Below are positions 59,761 to 64,000 of a DNA stretch of 64,000 bases, one piece after another; positions within the stretch are counted from its first letter, which is position 1; the number at the start of each line of letters is the position of its first letter. Source of the DNA: Bacteroidetes bacterium GWF2_38_335 (lineage in GTDB: Bacteria > Bacteroidota > Bacteroidia > Bacteroidales > GWF2-38-335); NCBI GenBank assembly GCA_001769535.1, contig MEOH01000005.1:1-64000 (forward strand), in the 5' to 3' direction. A model generated the notes under the pieces. That model was not told the origin of the DNA, made no database searches, and saw only the letters and a program-made list of their open reading frames with translations. The translations under genes were made by a program, and so were the position numbers.

Positions 59761-59792
59761 AAAAAAAGGTATTCAATTTTGAATACCTTTTT
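59761..59792 (-). terminator. Terminator of the tRNA gene
   Basis: AAAAAAGGTATTC - AATTTT - GAATACCTTTTTT, a 13-bp stem, lying 2 nt beyond the tRNA 3' end. Confidence 0.92.
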
Positions 59793-59793
59793 T

Positions 59794-59867
59794 GTAGCGA
59801 GAGGCGGGGATGATCCGCCGACCTCATGATTATGAATCATGCGCTCTAACCAGCTGAGCTACCTCGC
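59794..59867 (-). tRNA. tRNA-Met (CAT), elongator type
   Basis: The gene is 74 nt and folds fully: acceptor GGCGAGG with TCTCGCT (G-T pairs at both ends), D arm GCTC-AGCTGGTTA-GAGC, anticodon arm CATGA-TTCATAA-TCATG and T arm GGCGG-ATCATCC-CCGCC. The discriminator is A and CCA is not encoded. The first acceptor pair and the D arm resemble elongator rather than initiator tRNA-Met, which has an unpaired first base and a GGG/CCC anticodon stem. The T loop is odd: A at position 54 and T at 58 instead of T54 and A58. Confidence 0.92.
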
Positions 59868-59970
59868 CATCAATAAAAAAACCTTTTTTAAAGAGGTGCA
59901 AAGATAATATCTTTTTTTTTACTGTCAATAGTGTCTTAAAAAAACTTTTCTGATAAATCAAATAAACAAT

Positions 59971-60162
59971 TCATTTGTTAGATTCAGATCCTTCTCCTGC
60001 AATCTTATTATATTGACCTTTGGTAATAAATATCCTTTGATGAAAGGGATCAGAAAGTGTTTGGGCAAGTCCTTGTCTTTGGTCATAGTCCCATTTTATT
60101 ATGCGCATGTTTTTTAAATCCAGGTCTATGTAATAGCGGGTATCTTTGTTTTTTGGTTTCAT
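59971..60162 (-). CDS. Small conserved protein of unknown function
   Basis: The protein has 63 residues, lysine- and aspartate-rich: MKPKNKDTRYYIDLDLK, MRIIKWDYDQRQGLAQ and FHQRIFITKGQYNKI. The mixture of aromatic and charged residues and the ATG 52 bp downstream of the TPR-CHAT stop fit a real gene. I recall similar tiny proteins in Bacteroidota. No function is known to me. It may share the transcript of the TPR-CHAT gene. Confidence 0.6.
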   Translation of the reverse strand: MKPKNKDTRYYIDLDLKNMRIIKWDYDQRQGLAQTLSDPFHQRIFITKGQYNKIAGEGSESNK

Positions 60163-60214
60163 ATTCTGATTTTTTTCCGAACGATAATGTTTTTAAGATT
60201 GATTCTGCCTGATC

Positions 60215-63200
60215 TTATTCCACCAGCACAAAAGCCGCCCAAAAATAAGGATCATATTTTGCCTGCATTTCTTTTTGGGTTTCATTGAAAGCATTTCTGA
60301 TATCTTTGAGTTTAATCAGTTTGGAATAAAACAAAGTCATAAACTCTGCAGTTTCCTTATCGGGCACCTGCCACAGACTCATAACAAGATATCGGGCACC
60401 TGCCATTTTAAAAGCCCGCTGCAGGCCATAAACACCTTCACTGCCTTTGATGTCGCCAAGTCCTGTTTCGCATGCCGAAAGGACAACGAGTTCAGTACCG
60501 GCCATGTTTAGCTGTGATACTTCACGGGCTGTCAGTACACCGTCATTGTCAGTGCCGGTTGATGTTTCATACCAAACCCGGTTTCCGCCCGACATGACCA
60601 GCCCGGCCCGCATCATCGGATTTTTATTTTCCACAAACTGCCAGTTGCCAAAACCTCTTACACCTCTGAAAATCACCTCTTCGGTTTGCTCTTTCCTGGT
60701 GGTGTCTTTAAACAAAATATCAAGGGAGGGAAGTCCTCTGAATAATCCGGATGATGATTCTGAAGCGGGATTTAGCTGTTCGGGATCGGGGTAGAAAAAT
60801 CCATGGGTGGCTATATGGACCATGGTTGGGTGATTATTCTTTCCGGCAAACATATTTTTGAAAATGGGTTCTGAAGCATCTCTTCCGGAAAATGCGGAAA
60901 CTGTGACTTTGCTCTTTTTCAGCTGTTTTTCAATGGCCTCTTTTTCTGCAAGGGTGGCCGGAAGGTAGGGCCAGTATTGTGTGGGTTTTTCACCGTTTGT
61001 TAGTGTGGTATCAGATTTTTCATAGGAATAATCAATCCCGCCAAACAGGGCAATGGAAATGTTTTTTTCCAGTGAGAATTTATCATCAGCAATCAGTTTG
61101 CCGGTGGAACTTACCTGCTGCAGGTTGTATTGGTCGCATAAAAGGTTTTCGGATCCAATGGCAGCAAAGGAAATTTTGTTTAATATTCCTGTTGGAGCAT
61201 AAAAAACTGTATTAATTCCGCTTAGGTATTTTTCCAAAGGAGCCCAAATCAAACTATAAAGTTTATTTGCAGATGTTTGCCCATTGTCCCTGCGGCCGTA
61301 TATCCCATTTATGTATTCGAAATTGTTGACAGCATATTCGCCGATTATTTTTATCATTTGTGACTCTTCAAACAATTTGATAGTCAGGGGATGGTCAGAT
61401 TCTGCAGTCAGAATAAGTGCACCGTAAAAAACGGAATCATTTTTTTCATAACTGACAAATTCAATTGCGGCTTCATTTCCGCGAAGATTTTTTTTAACAT
61501 CGGTCCAACTGGCATAGAAAAGTTTTTGAATGCCTGCAAATTCAGAAGACAGTCTGATCATTTGTTTTTCCAGATCATCCGCTTCCTTTTCCATTTTTTT
61601 AAATTCTTTTTCTGTTTCTGAATGGCTTGTATTTTCCAATGAGGATAATTCTTCACGCAATTGTTTCAATCTGAAAAATACATTTTGGATTGTAGTGTCA
61701 CTGCTGTTGCTCACAGCATCCAAAACGCTACGGGAGCTTTTTAGAAGCAATCCTTTTAAAATTAGTTCATTATTAAAGCAAATTCCAGATAAACTGTCAT
61801 ATTTTTCTCCATGGTCAATGTTAAAAGCAGTAATTTCGTTAAAAACCTCTTTTGTCCTTTCAAGATAGCTTTCCCTGTCTTTTTCACCCAAAATGGAGAA
61901 ATTGGCCGAAAGTAAGCTTATGGTCAGGTTGTTTGATTTAATCAGCATGTTATGAGCCAGATCATATCGGTGCAGTTTGGTCATGGTTTGGGAGGCTGAG
62001 CAGTAACCTGAGGCAAGCATATCCCGAGCTCCGATTTCGGCACGCATTCTCAGTGATTCTTCAAAGTAACCTGCCGCCGTCACCAATTCATTCAGATTTG
62101 TAGTAACCATGCCGAGATTGTTCAGGCAAAGTGAAATATCTGCCTTATCGTTTATTTCTCTGGCAATATTCAAAGCTTTTTCAAAGTATTCTTTTGCGTC
62201 GGCAGGTCTTTGGGCTTTTAAATAAATAGACCCGATATTGATCAGACTGTTTGATACACCTTTTTTGTCGAGCAGTTCTTCGGCAATTGACATGGCTTTT
62301 GCGTAGCAATCACGTGCCAGGTCAAAGCGGCCCAAATCGGCATAAGCCACACCCAGGTTGTTGAGGCACCCCGCAAAGCCTCGTTTATCGCCGATCTCAT
62401 CTTTGATTTTAAGTGCTTTTTCAAGAACATCCACCGCTCGAAAATAATTTCCCTGGTCAGTCAGGATGCTTCCCATATTGATGAGAATACCCGAAATATT
62501 CAATTTATTGCCCACATCTTCGGCAATTTTAAGCGCACGTTCAAAATAGCCAATGGCCGAGGGGTAGTTTCCCTGATTATAGGAAACAAGTCCCAGATTG
62601 TTGAGACAGTTTGAAATTCCTTTAACAAATCCCGATTCTTCGGCAAGTTTTAATGCTTTTTCATAAAACTCAATAGCTTTTTCATAATTGCATAAACTGC
62701 GGTTGATGATGCCGAGGTTTGTGATGCCAATGGATAAATATCTTTTATCACCAAGCTCGTTAAACAAACTGACAGATTTTTCATAGTATTCACGGGCACG
62801 GGCATAAAAACCCTGATACCGGAATATATTGCCTAATCCTGTCATACAGCTAGCCACAGCATTTTTGTTTCCAATAAGTTCGGCGTTTTTAAGGCCCTTC
62901 ATAAAATATTTTCCTGCTTCGGGATAATCACTCAGATAAAAAAATGAGGTAGCAAGATTATAATAATAGGTGGACAGGTTTTTTCTGTCATCAAGCACTT
63001 CAAAAATTGCCACCGATTTTTTGTAATAATACGAAGCGTTGATAAAATCGCCTTTATCATGGTAAACAACCCCTGCATAAGCCAAGGCAGAACCGCAGAT
63101 TCCGGCGTGCCTGGGGTTTGCAGCAAGATGCTCAGCAGCAGTGATGGTATCAGCCACTGATAAGTACCAGTATAAAGCTGAATCGGGATTTTCCTGTTCG

Positions 63201-63373
63201 TAAAAATCACCAATTTTGAGGCAAGTAAGCATGAAAGATGAATCGGCATCTGTATGGTTTGGTGGTGGCAAATGTTTAAGCACTCCAAGCAAAGAGTCAA
63301 GCACTTGCGTGTTTTGGGCTTTTAGTACCGGGGTAAAAATAATGATCAAAAAATAGAATAAAAAGCGTTTCAT
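60215..63373 (-). CDS. Secreted TPR-CHAT domain protein with intact His/Cys pair
   Basis: The protein has 1052 residues with a signal peptide (about 1-19, ending VLKAQ). About 35-500 consists of roughly eleven TPR units of the 40-residue type: repeats of NLG..Y...G.Y..A...YEKAL.I. A helical linker (about 530-630) contains a coiled coil (LKQLREELSSLE, KMEKEADDLEKQM). The C-terminal CHAT domain (about 640-1052) is a caspase-like peptidase fold. Both catalytic residues are present: His857 in VHIATHGFF and Cys968 in VVLSACETGLG. The end reads YDPYFWAAFVLVE as usual. The TPR part probably recognises a partner. Export of such a protein to the periplasm or beyond is the notable point. It is divergent from a probable S8 protease gene. 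Confidence 0.92.
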   Translation of the reverse strand: MKRFLFYFLIIIFTPVLKAQNTQVLDSLLGVLKHLPPPNHTDADSSFMLTCLKIGDFYEQENPDSALYWYLSVADTITAAEHLAANPRHAGICGSALAYAGVVYHDKGDFINASYYYKKSVAIFEVLDDRKNLSTYYYNLATSFFYLSDYPEAGKYFMKGLKNAELIGNKNAVASCMTGLGNIFRYQGFYARAREYYEKSVSLFNELGDKRYLSIGITNLGIINRSLCNYEKAIEFYEKALKLAEESGFVKGISNCLNNLGLVSYNQGNYPSAIGYFERALKIAEDVGNKLNISGILINMGSILTDQGNYFRAVDVLEKALKIKDEIGDKRGFAGCLNNLGVAYADLGRFDLARDCYAKAMSIAEELLDKKGVSNSLINIGSIYLKAQRPADAKEYFEKALNIAREINDKADISLCLNNLGMVTTNLNELVTAAGYFEESLRMRAEIGARDMLASGYCSASQTMTKLHRYDLAHNMLIKSNNLTISLLSANFSILGEKDRESYLERTKEVFNEITAFNIDHGEKYDSLSGICFNNELILKGLLLKSSRSVLDAVSNSSDTTIQNVFFRLKQLREELSSLENTSHSETEKEFKKMEKEADDLEKQMIRLSSEFAGIQKLFYASWTDVKKNLRGNEAAIEFVSYEKNDSVFYGALILTAESDHPLTIKLFEESQMIKIIGEYAVNNFEYINGIYGRRDNGQTSANKLYSLIWAPLEKYLSGINTVFYAPTGILNKISFAAIGSENLLCDQYNLQQVSSTGKLIADDKFSLEKNISIALFGGIDYSYEKSDTTLTNGEKPTQYWPYLPATLAEKEAIEKQLKKSKVTVSAFSGRDASEPIFKNMFAGKNNHPTMVHIATHGFFYPDPEQLNPASESSSGLFRGLPSLDILFKDTTRKEQTEEVIFRGVRGFGNWQFVENKNPMMRAGLVMSGGNRVWYETSTGTDNDGVLTAREVSQLNMAGTELVVLSACETGLGDIKGSEGVYGLQRAFKMAGARYLVMSLWQVPDKETAEFMTLFYSKLIKLKDIRNAFNETQKEMQAKYDPYFWAAFVLVE

Positions 63374-63612
63374 TTTTATTGCTTTTGCCTTACGAAGATA
63401 GGAAAAAATAAAGAAGCCCGAAACAATATTATCAAAATGAAATGAGTGGGTATCAATTTATTTATCCATTTATGAAATATGGTTTAAAAACTTTCTGACT
63501 CACAGCTTGTTTTTTTTGTTTTATTATTGTAGAATTGTATTCGAAATTGCTAATCACAGCCATTAATAAGTTGTTTTTTTGAAATAATTTGAAACGTTGA
63601 TTTATTATTTTT

Positions 63613-64000
63613 ATGAATAAAACAATTAAGCAATTGTTCATGCAAAATAAAATAAATTTCAAAGTGAAAAAGTACTTTAATTCATTAAGGTTTCTCTGTT
63701 TTGCTTTATTGTGTTTTTTAAGTATAAATGCAGTGGCTCAGAATGCATATGCGGAGAACAGAATTCTCGTCAGGTTTAAGGAAAAGTGCATTTCACAAAA
63801 GAATACTCCGGTTTTTGAGATTCCTGAAAAAATTAGAAAATTATGTACAAAGGGCAGCATCAGTGAAATGCGTCCTCTTCATCCTCTTTTAAATAAACAA
63901 TCAGGATATTTTGCATGTAATACTTTTGTCATAGTGTTTAATTCACCTCAGGATATTATGGCAATGAAAAGCAGGTTAATGGAAACGGCTCTGTTTAAGT
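63613..64000 (+). CDS. Probable subtilisin-like (S8) protease, N-terminal part only
   Basis: The ATG at 63613 starts a frame open to the right edge (129 codons). A second ATG at 63640 is possible. After a basic N-terminus comes a hydrophobic signal (FLCFALLCFLSINAVAQ) and then NRILVRFKEKC, the typical first strand of a subtilase propeptide. HPLLNKQSGYFACNTFVIVF and SPQDIMAMKSRL follow, consistent with an inhibitor-type prodomain. The catalytic domain lies outside the window, so the class is inferred from the propeptide only. Confidence 0.6.
   Translation, partial: MNKTIKQLFMQNKINFKVKKYFNSLRFLCFALLCFLSINAVAQNAYAENRILVRFKEKCISQKNTPVFEIPEKIRKLCTKGSISEMRPLHPLLNKQSGYFACNTFVIVFNSPQDIMAMKSRLMETALFK

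Noticed and set aside
59794-59867. tRNA-Ile (CAT, lysidine) or initiator tRNA
   Set aside because: The D and anticodon arms and first acceptor pair fit elongator tRNA-Met; there are no GGG/CCC anticodon pairs.
63462-63662. 66-codon minus-strand ORF between the TPR-CHAT and S8 genes
   Set aside because: It is AT-rich low-complexity translation overlapping the signal-peptide start of the plus-strand gene; nothing supports it.

Overview
The window reads as chromosome of an AT-rich Bacteroidota bacterium. The evidence is: type IX secretion (T9SS) C-terminal sorting domains, a PorP/SprF-like protein, GldM-C-like proteins, the fused murF-alr gene, a membrane pyrophosphatase of the kind seen in this phylum, and promoters of the Bacteroidota form TTG-N17..20-TAnnTTTG with few Shine-Dalgarno sequences. 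Several genes begin with TTG or GTG. The species cannot be fixed from the sequence.

Layout. 1-1.7 kb: the 5' end of a secreted tail-fibre-like gene, a structured non-coding block, a 12-copy degenerate 21-bp repeat, a palindrome cluster and a small HTH regulator. 1.7-7.9 kb (minus): a large secreted trypsin-like protease with SprB and PKD repeats and a sorting domain, then hppA. 8-12 kb: a T9SS-flavoured accessory area (PorP/SprF-like, small beta-barrel, two stand-alone GldM-C-like proteins) with many 7-bp tandem arrays and GC-rich palindromes. 12-20.4 kb (plus): ahcY, then on the other strand a GIY-YIG-like gene, then tolC-like, periplasmic adaptor, tsaB, DUF3108, efp and a SpoIIE-type phosphatase. 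20.4-27.5 kb (minus): a surface-polysaccharide operon (two Wzz, Wzy/WaaL, methyltransferase), tyrS and a PLP enzyme. 27.6-32.6 kb: a secondary M15 peptidase gene, then the translation block rplM-rpsI / rpsB-tsf / pyrH / frr. 32.8-36.3 kb (plus): a second Wzy/WaaL-like protein, a guanine deaminase-like protein, DNA glycosylase and miaA. 36.3-43 kb: a second sorting-domain protein, a Crp/Fnr regulator, a glycosyltransferase, murF-alr and tdk. 43.2-49 kb (plus): an unknown disordered protein, an M28 peptidase, rsmI, a DUF6973-like protein and a hybrid histidine kinase. 49-59 kb (minus): an M13 peptidase, a lipoprotein, and a tight operon lptF/G-GT4-GT2-ribAB-dacB. 59-64 kb: a START-like protein, tRNA-Met, a small conserved protein, a secreted TPR-CHAT protein and, divergent from it at the right edge, the start of a probable S8 protease.

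The genes are mostly housekeeping and envelope biology: translation, envelope polysaccharide assembly and export, peptidoglycan synthesis and trimming, and secretion of large modular proteins. I see no phage, transposase, CRISPR array or conventional defence island. The least ordinary material is the non-coding repeat architecture at 0.4-1.2 kb and 8-12 kb, the duplicated N-terminal sensor of the hybrid kinase, the detached GldM-C/PorP set, and the exported TPR-CHAT protein with an intact His/Cys pair. I did not find a clear new multi-gene system. The strongest candidates are listed as findings with what would refute them.
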